Below are positions 32,546-44,536 of a stretch of DNA of 64,000 nucleotides, piece by piece. The stretch comes from Omphiscola glabra (Eukaryota > Mollusca > Gastropoda > Lymnaeidae). The notes beneath the pieces were generated by a model, which saw nothing but the letters and a program-made list of their open reading frames with translations, was not told the origin of the DNA and ran no database searches. The first letter of the stretch is position 1, and every line of letters begins with the position of its first letter. The DNA is taken from the NCBI GenBank assembly GCA_964017045.1, contig OZ024795.1, positions 26,527,366 to 26,591,365 of the forward strand, in the 5' to 3' direction. The position numbers were made by a program, and so were the translations under genes.

Positions 32546-34777
32546 CCAATTGGAAATTGAGAGAAAAAATTACCAGAAGCAATGAAATAAAACTGAATCT
32601 AAAGAAATCAAACCAATGTGCCATGAACAGCATATTGCCTCTGCTTCGCCCTTCTTCACAGACGCACACAACTGACCCGCTTGAGAATAATCGATGGAAT
32701 CTACCTCAATAAAAATTCCCCAATCTCTAACGAAAAAGATGGATCTTCCGTTGTTAAGCTTCACTTCAATATAGTTTTTTTTTTTATTGTTATTGCTCTC
32801 GGCGCAGCCTCGGCCGACCTTACTTATAAATCATTGAGTTCTCGATGTGTGGCTTTGTTGACGGAAGCCGTACTTCCATTCTAACCTGCTAATGGCTGAC
32901 ACGTGAGCTTTGTATTGGTTGAAGATTGGGATTGTAGGTAGGACAAATTAATTATATCTACAATATTTAAATCAGGGATTCTTATCATTTTTTTAGCAGC
33001 GCCACGCCATCGTTGGTAAAATATTTCCCTCATCACCATGTTGATTTGCAAACGTGTTTGCCCCAACCGCTATTTTTTCTTCCATGATCCTCGATCACGC
33101 ACTTCTGGTTTAGAATTCCTGTCTAAAACCTTATTTAATAATTAGCAATACTTTATCTTTGATTTGATCCCAATCAATATTTTGGCAATTTTTAAAAGAC
33201 GTTCTTTCCACCCGAAATGTCCATCTGGTTTGTAAAATCGTAATTTTTGTTTTGACACACGATACTCTATCGCTCCGTTGATCGTCTGTCTCGTGCGCAC
33301 ATGAAAGGTCGCGTCTTACTTGTGTCGAAATCGCGCCGGCTTCGTTCAGCGAATGGCGTGATAATGGTGGGTAGGTGAGCTCATATAAGAGCTATAGGAG
33401 CTGGGATTTTGTTTTAAAAAGTAAATCATAATTCTTTAGTCGATAATATACAAATAGAAATTTTAATAATATTAAGTAGCAAATAAAAAGTATGTTTAAA
33501 AATTAAAACTTTATATCTAAGACGAGTTTAAACCAATAAATGTGAAAAATAATATTAAAATTCTCAATTTGCAATACGCAAAGAAAGTATGTTCAGAAAA
33601 TTTTTTCACAAATTATTAAAAAATTAAAGCAATTTAAGTTTCGTTTCCATTAAATTCAAAATCTTTGGCTTCATAGAATACTCATCTACATTTCTGCAAA
33701 GTTTTTCTTTGCGCATTGCATTTTCAGAAATTTTTAATTATTTTCTACCATTGAGGCGTTTAAACATTAGTTTGATAGAAAGTCTTATTTAATCTGTTTC
33801 TAAAATTTATATTTTTTCATAATTGAACATAAATATTTACATGAATATTAATTTATACAACTTTTAATTTTTAACACTGTCTCGGATAATGACACAGTAT
33901 AACATTAAAAGGAACTTTGTAATTTATTATAATTTCATTCCTAATATCTTTTCAAATGTTGCATCAACTAAGTTAAAAGCGCTTGTATCAGTATAATAAA
34001 ATTAAAACAGCTCAAGTATTATATTTTATTTTGCATCTCAAAATGGTGTACACCTAACATTGGAGGCAAGAATTGGCCACCGCGTGAGTTTTGTGTAGAT
34101 GCAATGCAAAGCAATCTGTGAAAAAGCCAGTCTCTTTTTCAAATGGTGTTTTAAAGATATTATATCAGCCGTTCTCCTGGTTTCAAGCCGTCTATAAATG
34201 TCAGCGGCCAAATGTATTTAGGGACTGTCCCTCCCGAAATCACACTTGCACGGTAACTCCATTTCTCACCACTTTCCCGGGCGAAAATGTCAAAGCTTAA
34301 ACAAAGCCATTTACCTCATCAATAATAAACGAAGTGAAAATTGCCCATATCATTTCAAATAACAATCGACTCATTCGTCCACGTCTGGGAACTTTATTAT
34401 TTTTACCGCTCCGTTACATTTCCTGGCTGCTATCTCCAGCTGACACATTGGTGTGGCAAGTCTCAAAGAGAGGAGCCGGTTCTCTGTAAACGCTGTCTTC
34501 GATAGTTGTTTCCGTTGTACATCAGAGTTCCTGGAGGGACTGGTCAATGAATGCCCTTGACTAGTATTATTTTTTTTCCCCAAGAACCTTAGAACCCTGA
34601 AATGGGATCTCGCGAAAGGTATTTATTAATTTGACCGTATATTTCAGAATGCTGAATGGAACATGGTGATGGGTATAGATTATTTTTTACACGTTGTTAG
34701 ATTTTTTTATGATATGAAAATATCGATCTTGCTGCCTGAACTCTACATTGATACGAATTTTAAGATTGATAATGATG
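32546..34777. other. Unassigned sequence with one CpG-richer patch
   Basis: At 33250-33400 CpG is locally frequent (ATCGCTCCGTTGATCG, GTCGAAATCGCGCCGG), followed by ATATAAGAG at 33382, which could be a promoter; no following exon is recognised. 33420-34060 is very AT-rich. A 70-codon minus frame (34371-34583) has no recognised family. I also note possible transposon ends around 32970-33060. Confidence 0.3.
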
Positions 34778-34785
34778 ATTTAGAT

Positions 34786-35223
34786 CAGTGATTCCCAAAG
34801 TGGTCTATATCGACCCCCAGGGGTCTACGACAACTTGCAAGGGGTCTATGGCAGCGGAAAAAAAGTTGGGTGTCCATGAAATGAAAATGGGGATCCATGA
34901 AATGGAAATTGGGGTCGACGATAGTGGATCTCATGTAAGCAGGTCAAGACTTCTATTTTGGCATTTTTTAATTTAAATTTAAATAATAAATGTATAAAAC
35001 TTAACATGTTTTTAAAAAAGTTATTCACACTGCACTTCACTACCGTTATAAATTTAAATCTTTCAAAGTGAGTAGCACTATACCACCTGTCAAAAATACA
35101 TTTAAATTATTTGTAAAGTATTAATGAATTCGCAAAAAATCAATATCAGGTAAGCAGGGGGTCTACCCAAAACCGAAAAACATGGCAAGGGGTCTACGAG
35201 ACAAAAAAGTTTGGGAACCTCTG
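34786..35223. mobile_element. hAT MITE, family 1, copy 2 (438 bp)
   Basis: Same termini as copy 1 with a perfect 8-bp target duplication ATTTAGAT (34778-34785 and 35224-35231). Interior landmarks CGACCCCCAGGGGTCTACGA and GCAAGGGGTCTATGG are shared with copy 1. Confidence 0.95.
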
Positions 35224-35330
35224 ATTTAGATAATGTTTTGTGACGTGTTTGCTTACTTTCTGGATTGTTTTGGATGAAAAGAATGGGCGCCACATCGTGA
35301 GGGATGCACATATGATTAAAAACATTGCAC

Positions 35331-36107
35331 AAGAGGCGCTAGTTATTGCTCGCCATGTTAACGCCTCAGATGAAGCAGTCTTATTAATAGTCTAATATTC
35401 TAACAGTCTAATGGTCTAGCTTGCTGAAAATCTAAAGGTCTAGCATTGCATGAAAGGCGCTAGTTATTGCTCGCCATGTTAACGGCTCAGATGAAGCAGT
35501 CTTATTAATAGTCTAATGTTCTAACAGTCTAATGGTCTAGCTTGCTGAAAATCTAAAGGTCTAGCATTGCATGAGAGGCGCTAGTTATTGCTCGCCATGT
35601 TAACGGCTCAGATGAAGCAGTCTTATTAATAGTCTAATATTCTAACAGTCTAATGGTCTAGCTTGCTGAAAATCTAAAGGTCTAGCATTGCATGAGAGGC
35701 GCTAGTTATTGCTCGCCTTGTTAACGGCTCAGATGAAGCAGTCTTATTAATAGTTTAATATTCTAACAGTCTAATGGTCTAGCTTGCTGAAAATCTAAAG
35801 GTCTAGCATTGCATGAGAGGCGCTAGTTATTGCTCGCCATGTTAACGGCTCAGACGAAGCAGTCTTATTAATAGTCTAATATTCTAACAGTCTAATGGTC
35901 TAGCTTGCTGAAAATCTAAAGGTCTAGCATTGCATGAGAGGCGCTAGTTATTGCTCGCCTTGTTAACGGCTCAGATGAAACAGTCTTATTAATAGTCTAA
36001 TATTCTAACAGTCTAATGGTCTAGCTTGCTGAAAATCTAAAGGTCTAGCATGGCATGAGAGGCGCTAGTTATTGCTCGCCATGTTAACGGCTCAGATGAA
36101 GCAGTCT
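35331..36107. repeat. 121-bp tandem repeat, 6.4 copies
   Basis: CTAGTTATTGCTCGCC recurs at 35339, 35460, 35581, 35702, 35823, 35944 and 36065. Each unit also holds short TCTAAnnGTCTA sub-repeats. Copies are about 98-99% alike, so the array is young. It starts about 110 bases after hAT MITE copy 2. Confidence 0.95.
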
Positions 36108-36157
36108 AATAGGTTATCGCAACAAAACTATGCATTCATTGAATACATGACACGCGT

Positions 36158-36243
36158 TTTTTTTGTCATTGATGACACCACACGGTCGCGTTGTCTGTTT
36201 TTTTGTCATTGATGACACCACACGGTCGCGTTGTCTGTTTTTT
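36158..36243. repeat. 40-bp tandem duplication
   Basis: TTTTTTTGTCATTGATGACA followed by CCACACGGTCGCGTTGTCTG occurs twice without a difference (GTCATT at 36165 and 36205). Confidence 0.9.
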
Positions 36244-36472
36244 TGTTAGAGTTTGAATACATTGTGATTGTTGTAAGTAGAGTCGCCAACTCAAAAGTAT
36301 TACATTTACAGACAAACCCAACTATTCTAATTCTTAACAATTTTTTTACAAACACATTTGTGTTTGCATAAACTCGCAATTCTTACAGGACACTGGCAGA
36401 TTTTACGAAAACATGGTAACTTCAAACTTGGAGAAGTTAAGACGCTTTCAAATATCCGTACGCATAAAAAAA

Positions 36473-36975
36473 TTCATATGACTATGTGCGTATGATTCTG
36501 TGTCATATGATAATGTATGTATGGCAGTGTCATATGATTATGACTGTATGACACTGTGCCATGTGTCTGTATGACCCTGTGTCATATGACTTTGTATGAC
36601 TTTGTGTCATATGATTATGTATGTATGACCCTGTTTACTTGACTATGTCTGTATGACACTGTGTCATATGACTTTCTCTATATGACTCCGTGTCATATGA
36701 TATATGACTTTGTCTATATGACTCCGTGTCATATGATTATGTATGTATGACCCTGTGTCATATGATTATGTATGTATGACCCTGTGTCACATGATTATAT
36801 CTGTATGACTCTGTATCCTTTTATTATGTCTGTATGATTTCGTGTCATATGACTATGTCTGTATGGCCTTGTGTCATATGATTATGTCTATTTTACTCTG
36901 TGTCATATGATTATGTCTATATGACTCTTTGTCATATGATTATGTCTATATGACACTGTGTCATATGATTATGAG
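36473..36975. repeat. About 29-bp minisatellite, about 17 copies
   Basis: Unit TGTATGACCCTGTGTCATAT then GATTATGTA, with GACTATGTC and CTATATGACT forms and occasional half units. Confidence 0.9.
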
Positions 36976-36984
36976 GCTTGGCCC

Positions 36985-37764
36985 TATTTTATAATGTCAT
37001 TCACTCAATGACATTATCATTCCTGTTATATTTCTCCTGATTATGAAAAAACAACAATTCCAATTTATAGAAGGCAAGAAGAAATCAGACCAGTTCAGTT
37101 TTCCCGTTTTGTTTCTCTTCAAAGTATATTTCAAAGTTCGACTGGTTCTGGGGAATTTTTTTTTTTTTTTTAAATATTGGGAAGTCTGGGATACTCGACA
37201 AAACAACATCACGTTCTTCGAAAATACGGGAAAATTATTTTTAGAAATCAAAAAAAGAACCCAACAAAATGAATGTTTTTAAAATGATCTTGCTAGAAAG
37301 AAATTGGTTGATTGGTCGATACATTTTCTTTAAAACAATCAAATTAATCTTAACAAGTGAGCTGTAGCTGTTTGGGCGATCCCAAAACGTTCTTTGTAAC
37401 AAATTGTTGGCTTCTTGGTCATTTTTTAAAAATATTTTGGATTAGTGACACACGTCTGTTTTTAAGGAATCCTTTCAAATCTGTTGAATATTTTACAATA
37501 TTAAATATGCCTGGTATTTTGTTCTTTAATTTAAAGGGTGTAGGAAAATGGCTCGATAAGTCAGAAAACTAATTTTGGCTTTTAAAAAAATTAACGGATG
37601 ACAAGAAGAAAGCGTATTGTAATGTTTGTAAAAAAATAAACACATCGAAATGATGATCACGTCTCCACAAAAAAACGGCAGGAAATCCACAGACAAGGAC
37701 CATATAGAGAAACCTGTTAATATTCAGTTTTACTGCCCAAATACGGAAGTACCTACTTCTGAAA
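36985..37764. other. Possible transposase-derived sequence (BED-like finger fragment)
   Basis: Around 37595-37660 one plus frame reads L-T-D-D-K-K-K-A-Y-C-N-V-C-K-K, with a later H region after a stop (TGA). This is reminiscent of the BED zinc finger at the start of hAT transposases. The match is short, so the call is tentative; nothing else was recognised here. Confidence 0.25.
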
Positions 37765-37766
37765 TA

Positions 37767-38362
37767 CAGTGGAGCCCCGCTATAACGCGATGATCGGGGT
37801 CCATAGAATCTATGTACAGTGGAGCCCCGCTATAACGCGATGATCGGGATCCATAGAATCTATGTACAGTGGAGCCCCGCTATAACGCGATGATCGGGAT
37901 CCATAGAATCTATGTACAGTGGAGCCCCGCTATAACGCGATGATCGGGATCCATAGAATCTATGTACAGTGGAGCCCCGCTATAACGCGATGATCGGGAT
38001 CCATAGAATATATGTACAGTGGAGCCCCGCTATAAGGCGATGATCGGGATCCATAGAATCTATGTACAGTGGAGCCACGCTAAACGCGATGATCGGGATC
38101 CATAGAATATATGTACAGTGGAGCCCCGCTATAAGGCGATGATCGGGATCCATAGAATCTATGTACAGTGGAGCCACGCTAAACGCGATGATCGGGATCC
38201 ATAGAATCTATGTACAGTGGAGCCCCGCTATAACGCGATGATCGGGATCCATAGAATCTATGTACAGTGGAACCCCGCTATAACGCGATGATCGGGATCC
38301 ATAGAATCTATGTACAGTGGAGCCCCGCTATAACGCGATGATCGGGGTCCATAGAATCGGAT
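37767..38362. repeat. 50-bp tandem amplification of the Tigger-like terminal repeat, about 12 copies
   Basis: Unit CAGTGGAGCCCCGCTATAAC, GCGATGATCGGGATCCATAG, AATCTATGTA, with starts every 50 bases from 37767. Each unit holds the outermost terminal repeat preceded by TA. A two-unit block with TATAAGGCGA and CACGCTAAACGC variants is itself duplicated (about 38017-38210). Confidence 0.93.
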
Positions 38363-38825
38363 CGCGTTAAAAGCGGGGTCGCGTTAATGCGCTGTTTTAC
38401 AATATTTAACTTTTTTTCCGAGAACATATTCTTTCGTTATTAGCACAGCGGAAATACCTTACGTATTACTATTTATAGTTCTACCGGAAGAAAGCCTCGT
38501 TTTCGACATTAATTTTGATACTAGTTTGAACGTGGTGCGTTTAGGTGGCTCATTTTCTGCGATATACAATTTTCAAAGAACTTAGGCCTGATCGAGTAAA
38601 TGAAATTCAAATTTCAGGAACCATGCCACGATCATAATATTTTAAAAGTCACAACTAATCTCATGCCCAAAATGAAGTTAATTTCTTGTTTTGTTTTTTT
38701 TTTTACTTTTCTCCAAATTTTTTTTCTCCATGTGAATGAATATACAAAATTTTTGGAGTCATGCTACGACCGCGTTATATCCGAATTCGCGTTATGGTGG
38801 GGCGCGTTATAGCGGGGTTCCACTG
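37767..38825. mobile_element. Pogo/Tigger-type non-autonomous element with amplified left terminus
   Basis: Left end CAGTGGAGCCCCGCTATAAC and right end GTTATAGCGGGGTTCCACTG are inverted repeats, with TA on each side (37765-37766; 38826-38827), the Tc1/mariner-superfamily target duplication. Subterminal GCGTTATATCCGAATTCGCG and GGATCGCGTTAAAAGCGGGG are typical of Tigger-like ends. The interior (38400-38740) is AT-rich with no transposase. Confidence 0.85.
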
Positions 38826-39300
38826 TAATTTGGACAGTTACAAAGTTTTAAAAGCATAATGCAGCTTCAATATCTTCCAATGTCCCTGCACATTGTGTCC
38901 AGGTCAAGTTTCTTACTTGTGAAATACTTCTACAGTTTGCATGTGCTGAATTGAAAGCTGCATGTCTCAACAGTTTTGGTATAGCATCCAAAATTTATGA
39001 TATGCTTTAAAGAACACAAGAGACGCTTCTACTTATGGTATATGTCTCATGTATCATAGAACAAACAGATGCAAGAAAAGTACATGAATATTTATGTTTG
39101 ATGAAACATTTAACAAACAAATTCAAGAACAGCACATGGATATTAATTTTTGATGAAACAATGCACAAACATATGCAAGAAAAGCAACTGGATATGTAAG
39201 TTTCCATATGGGATGTAAATAACGTTGGCTCATTTTTCCACTTACCCCATTGCATTCGACATGCAGTTAATGAAAATGTTTTGGAAAGATTCAGTCTGAT

Positions 39301-39595
39301 CAACACAGATCTTGGACACTGGGGCTATTTACAACTGTCTATGGATGGCTTTGTCATATTATCACAGATCTTGGATACTGGGGCTATTTACAACTGTCTA
39401 TGGATGACTTTGTCATATTATCACAGACCTTGGACACTGGGGCTATTTACAACTGTCTATGGATGGCTTTGTCATATTATCACAGATCTTGGATACTGGG
39501 GCTATTTACAACTGTCTATGGATGGCTTTGTCATATTATCACAGACCTTGGACACTGGGGCTATTTACAACTGTCTATGGATGACCCTGTAGAAA
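39301..39595. repeat. 59-bp tandem repeat, 5 copies
   Basis: Unit TTGGACACTGGGGCTATTTA, CAACTGTCTATGGATGGCTT, TGTCATATTATCACAGATC. GATCTTGGATAC and GACCTTGGACAC forms alternate, a dimeric pattern. Confidence 0.93.
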
Positions 39596-39599
39596 CTGG

Positions 39600-41040
39600 A
39601 AACTGTTTCACATATTGGAAAAAGAAATTGAACGATCTGTTCCATTTAAGCCGGTATACATAGGGAGTAGCGAGCTACATATTTTACATAACACTTCCGT
39701 AATGGACGTACTGCAGCCTCCTGGAACATAGCCAAAAATGTGCTTATCAATAAGTATAAACTGTTTCTATATAGTCCGGCTAAAGAAGTGGATTTTAGAC
39801 CTTCAAATATACTGCTGTATTTCCACTAAAGAATTGCAAGCACGACTAAATTTTAAAAAAAAATTGATTCATAATTTTTAAGGATATTTTCCATTTTATT
39901 TTAGAAATTTAGAAAATCGATTAAAAAAAAAATTATTTCTAATTTAGTGAATCTTTTATTTTGAAATTCTAACAAAGTTTTATTAATTGCAGATGCCTTG
40001 AAATAATTGAGCCTACTGAAAGAACTTTCCTGATGATACCAAATCTGTTGATATAATGTAAAGGCGGTTAAAAGCAAAACTATTCGGGAAAACACTTGCA
40101 AATCCTGTCTCTTGCGCCCTAGAAGATCTTCTCTTAAAGGCAAAGCTGGAACTTCTTCATAGTTGTTGCCCAAACGTCCCGTTTTGTTACTGACATCCTA
40201 AATTTTTAACAGACTAATCATTAATTTCAGAGGGCGATGTATTTTTTTTATACATCCAGAAGATTTTTTAAAAATGGCTCATGTCAGTCTTTTTTTTTAA
40301 CCGGAAGTTACATTTTATTTTGTAAAAGTTGTCTCCCTTTATCATTGTGGGGGAAGTAAAAAAAAAAGAAAAGAAGTGGCGGTTGGGAGACAAATCACGA
40401 ACAACACGATTTTGTACGTGTCACTGGTAAATTATTCATATCGATAATGATTTAACAAAAAGATATTTCAAGCGAACTCAGCCGTGGCTCACGCTGTTTT
40501 TTAGATGTCGGATACGGAATAGGGGAAACGTAAAGAAGTTTAGACGCTATTAAGAGTGCTAATGACTTACGATGGCCACTCGCAGAGAGGATCCCTGGTG
40601 GTGGCCGGATCGATCGTGGACAGAGCTGAGGTGGTGCAGGCCTCGTCAAATTTGTGTGCCGGCCAGTTCTAAATTGTCTGTGATAAGGGGACATGGGAGG
40701 TAATCAGCGACACTATCAAATAGCGTTAACATCAGTAATGTGTTCTATACGATGGTCAGATAAAAGATGTGGGTGGAAAAAATAGTTAGTTTGCTATGGT
40801 TAAAAAAAATCAACAGATAACACAAAATAACATGAGCGCAGATACTTGATTTTAAATTTCAACACAGTTATAAGATTCCTAAAATACATTGTATATATTT
40901 CTCTTTAAAAATTTGAAAAAAAAACAAATTAGTTTTTGTTAAAAATTAGGTAATTTCAATATAATATTTATCTCTTAAAATGTATAGATGATGTCTTGCT
41001 AGTGTTAGAGTTACCCATTAAATTTATGCATATAGAAATG
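39600..41040. other. Otherwise unassigned AT-rich sequence
   Basis: Apart from the candidate exon at 40571-40677, no gene, RNA or repeat is evident. Minus frames at 39901-40173 and 40452-40694 show no known domain. Confidence 0.4.
40571..40677 (-). other. Candidate 107-base exon (unrecognised)
   Basis: On the minus strand a TTATCACAG acceptor (AG at 40679-40678) and a GTAAGT donor immediately below 40571 bracket a GC-richer segment. One frame is open throughout (Q-F-R-T-G-R-H-T-N-L, then P-P-G-I-L-S-A-S-G-H). The polypyrimidine tract is weak (CCCCTTATCACAG). It might be a 5' exon of the minus-strand TARP-like gene 23 kb away, or chance. No protein family recognised. Confidence 0.2.
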
Positions 41041-41044
41041 TGTT

Positions 41045-41382
41045 CCACGGTTGTTCGCCTCACGCAAGACCAATCTTCACCACAAGGATGACCCTTGTTT
41101 GCCCCAAGCAAGACCCATGTTGTTCGCAACAAGCATGACCCATGTTCGTCACAAGCAGGATCCATGTTTTCCCCAAGCATGACCCACATTCATCCCAAGC
41201 AGGAGCAATGTTTTCCCCGTGTTTGTCACAAAAATGGCCCATATTTTCCTTAATCATGACACATGTTCACCACAAGGATGACCAATATTTGCCCCAAGCA
41301 TGACCCTTATTTGCCTCATGCATGACGCGTGTTCGCCACATGCTTTACCCGTATATGTCACAAATATGACCCGTGCACGTCA
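41045..41382. repeat. About 22-bp degenerate minisatellite
   Basis: CATGACCCATGTTCGCCACA-AG units with much substitution (CCCCAAGCA, CACAAGGATGACC). Confidence 0.85.
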
Positions 41383-41463
41383 CATAGCATTGCACAACAG
41401 TAAATTAATTCCATCTGTCAATATTACCACACTTATGACTAAAATATTTTTTTTTCACATTTT

Positions 41464-42318
41464 ACATCAGTCTATATCACCACATAATTTACACCAGACA
41501 CGTTGTCCAATCTGTCTATATCACCACATCAATTACACCAGACACTTTGTCCAATCTGTCTATATCACCACATCAATTACACCAGACACTTTGTCCAATC
41601 TGTCTATATCACCACATCAATTACACCAGACACTTTGTCCAATCTGTCTATATCACCACATCAATTACACCAGAGACTTTTTCCAATCTGTCTATATCAC
41701 CACATCAATTACACCAGACACTTTGTCCAATCTGTCTATATCACCACATCAATTACACCAGAGACTTTGTCCAATCTGTCTATATCACCACATCAATTAC
41801 ACCAGAGACTTTTTCCAATCTGTCTATATCACCACATCAATTACACCAGAGACTTTGTCCAATCTGTCTATATCACCACATCAATTACACCAGACACTTT
41901 GTCCAATCTGTCTATATCACCACATCAATTACACCAGAGACTTTTTCCAATCTGTCTATATCACCACATCAATTACACCAGAGACTTTGTCCAATCTGTC
42001 TATATCACCACATCAATTACACCAGACACTTTTTCCAATCTGTCTATATCACCACATCAATTACACCAGACACTTTGTCCAATCTGTCTATATCACCACA
42101 TCAATTACACCAGACACTTTTTCCAATCTGTCTATATCACCACATCAATTACACCAGACACTTTGTCCAATCTGTCTATATCACCACATCAATTACACCA
42201 GAGACTTTTTCCAATCTGTCTATATCACCACATCAATTACACCAGACACTTTTTCCAATCTGTCTATATCACCACATCAATTACACCAGAGACTGTGTCC
42301 AATCTGTCTATATCACCC
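41464..42318. repeat. 44-bp minisatellite, about 19 copies
   Basis: Unit CCAATCTGTCTATATCACCA, CATCAATTACACCAGACACT, TTGT. Two sites vary independently (GACAC/GAGAC and TTGTCC/TTTTCC). All three plus frames stay open for about 270-340 codons because the unit has no stop in any phase; these are not genes. Confidence 0.95.
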
Positions 42319-42465
42319 CGCCCTATAACATTATGACATCTGTGGAGATCTGATTTTTAGCCACACCCAAAATTACTGCTTTAAATTTTGGACACACGTG
42401 TTTATCGGCACACATTTTACGACATTGGATTTGTTACATGATTCTGTAACATTACCACAGAAACA

Positions 42466-42697
42466 ACGACAGTTAGAGTCAAGCGCTCGACCTCACAGGT
42501 GACCACAGTTAGAGTCAAGCGCTCGACCTCACAGGTGACCACAGTTAAAGTCACGTACTCGACCTCAAAGGTGACCACAGGTAAAGTCACGTACTCGACC
42601 TCAAAGGTGACCACAGTTAGAGTCACGCGCTCAACCTCACACGGGACCACATTGAAAGTCACGTACTCGACCTCAAAGGTGACCACAGTTAAAACCA
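42466..42697. repeat. 36-bp minisatellite, 6 copies
   Basis: Unit GACCACAGTTAGAGTCAAGC then GCTCGACCTCACAGGT, with a TACTCGACCTCAAAGGT form. Twelve codons per unit keep frames open on both strands. Confidence 0.92.
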
Positions 42698-42851
42698 GCA
42701 CACGTTTCAGAAGAAATCGAATCTGATGTCAGAATCACCTCACTGCATGAAATGTGTGCGATGCCAAAGAGTAATCCAGTGTTTCAATGAGACACGAATG
42801 AGTGGATCAACGAATCTAAGCCGTGAGAACTAAGATCAATACAAAATCCAG

Positions 42852-43547
42852 TCTTGTTATGTTGTGGAAACATGGTAAGGTCTAGTTATGTTGTGGAAAT
42901 ATGGGAAAGGTCTAGTTATGTTATGGAAATATTGGAGAGGTCTAGTTATGTTGTGGAAATATGGGAGAGGTCTAGTTATGTTGTGGAAATATGGGAAAGG
43001 TCTAGTTATGTTGTGGAAATATGGGAAAGGTCTAGTTATGTTGTGGAAATATGGGAGAGGTCTAGTTATGTTGTGGAAATATGAGAGAGGTCTAGTTATG
43101 TTGTGGAAATATGGGAAAGGTCTAGTTATGTTGTGGAAATATGGGAAAGATCTAGTTATGTTATGGAAATATGGGAGAGGTCTAGTTATGTTGTGGAAAT
43201 ATGGGAGAGGTCTAGTTATGTTTTGGAAATATGGGAGAGGTCTAGTTATGTTGTGGAAATATGGGAAAGGTCTAGTTATGTTTTGGAAATATGTGAAAGG
43301 TCTAGTTATGTTGTGGAAATATGGGAAAGGTCTAGTTATGTTATGGAAATATGGGAGAGGTCTAGTTATGTTGTGGAAATATGGGAGAGGTCTAGTTATG
43401 TTATGGAAATATGGGAAGGGTCTAGTTATGTTGTGGAAATATGGGAAGGGTCTAGTTATGTTGTGGAAATATGGGAAGGGTCTAGTTTTGTTGTGGAAAT
43501 ATGGGAGAGGTCTAGTTATGTTGTGGAAATATGGGAAGGGTCTAGGT
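42852..43547. repeat. 30-bp minisatellite, 23 copies in strict register
   Basis: Unit TCTAGTTATGTTGTGGAAAT then ATGGGAAAGG. Copies differ only by substitutions (GGGAGAGG, TTATGG, TTTTGG), with no indel over about 690 bases. The 231-codon L-V-M-L-W-K-Y-G-K-G frame is a by-product. Confidence 0.95.
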
Positions 43548-43599
43548 GTGCCACGGGTAAAAAAAAGTTTTGAGGAACACTGATGTAAACAATGTGCTT

Positions 43600-43698
43600 G
43601 AAATTATTTGTAACCCCAGGCCCCTGTTCTTTTCTATTCGCCAGGTCCGGGTATTTACTGGGTGTGTCGTAAATGGCATATACTGGCCCAGCCCTAGA
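43600..43698. mobile_element. Possible hAT end fragment
   Basis: GCCAGGTCCGGGTATTTACT and the end ACTGGCCCAGCCCTA resemble ends of hAT elements that start TAGGGCTGGGCC. No partner terminus was located. Confidence 0.3.
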
Positions 43699-44496
43699 TA
43701 TTCACAATGCACTGCACTTAAAAATCTTTCTAAACTAACAAATAGCTAGTGATAGCAAATAACATCATGATACAGCGTTCCGTTGACAAGAAGAGTGTGT
43801 GTGTGTGTGGGGGGGGGGGTTCGTTCGTGTCCAGATATTTCTCTATTTGCCGTCCTTAATGGATCAGAGCTTAGGCTTTCAGACTCCGGGACGATGCCAA
43901 CCCGCGATGCCGTAATTCTATCTACAATGAAAGACAACGGTAATGGCCATCCTTTCTCCACGGTTCATTACGGTTGGCCACGTGTTTTTACGCCAGAGAT
44001 TAAAAAAAAAAAATAAGCCTGTCGTATGACGACGCAATGTGTGTTAGTGTTTTAAGTTTGCTTCAAAACACACAACGGAACTCAGCACGGGCTTGATGGA
44101 TTCAGTGGAACAAAAATAATAATGTTTTGTCAAAGCAAATCGCATACTTAAGTTGTGTGGCGCCAAGATCTTTGCCGCCCCCTCCGCATACAAATTTGCA
44201 GTTCAATGAGAATGGCACGCTCCTTATAAGTAAAAAAAAAAAAAATTACCAGCCATGCGCGGCAGGGCCGCTTCACTTCGCCCCTAAAAATAAATTAATT
44301 GATGTTTTAAGAGCACGGTTGAGGAATCTACGTCACATGTGCCACCTGATGAACACCTAGACAATATGTGCACCGTGCCCACAGCTGCAGAGATGTGTGA
44401 TTTTATCATTGTAAAAAAGACACGTTCAATACATAAAAATGCCCGATTAATAAAGGCGTGGGCAAATGTGCACTATATTTTCTGATGATTCATGAG
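43699..44496. other. Unassigned sequence
   Basis: GTGTGTG/G-tract at 43794-43820 and several A-runs. No supported gene. Confidence 0.4.
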
Positions 44497-44536
44497 AACA
44501 AATATTCCTGTGTTCAAATAAAAATGTGTTGAATAT

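Noticed and set aside
41300..42353. Three overlapping plus frames of 268-342 codons
   Set aside because: By-product of the 44-bp array, which has no stop in any phase.
42854..43583. W-K-Y-G-K-G repeat protein of 231 codons
   Set aside because: 30-bp array in multiples of three; no domain, promoter or splice context. Kept only as a low-interest observation.
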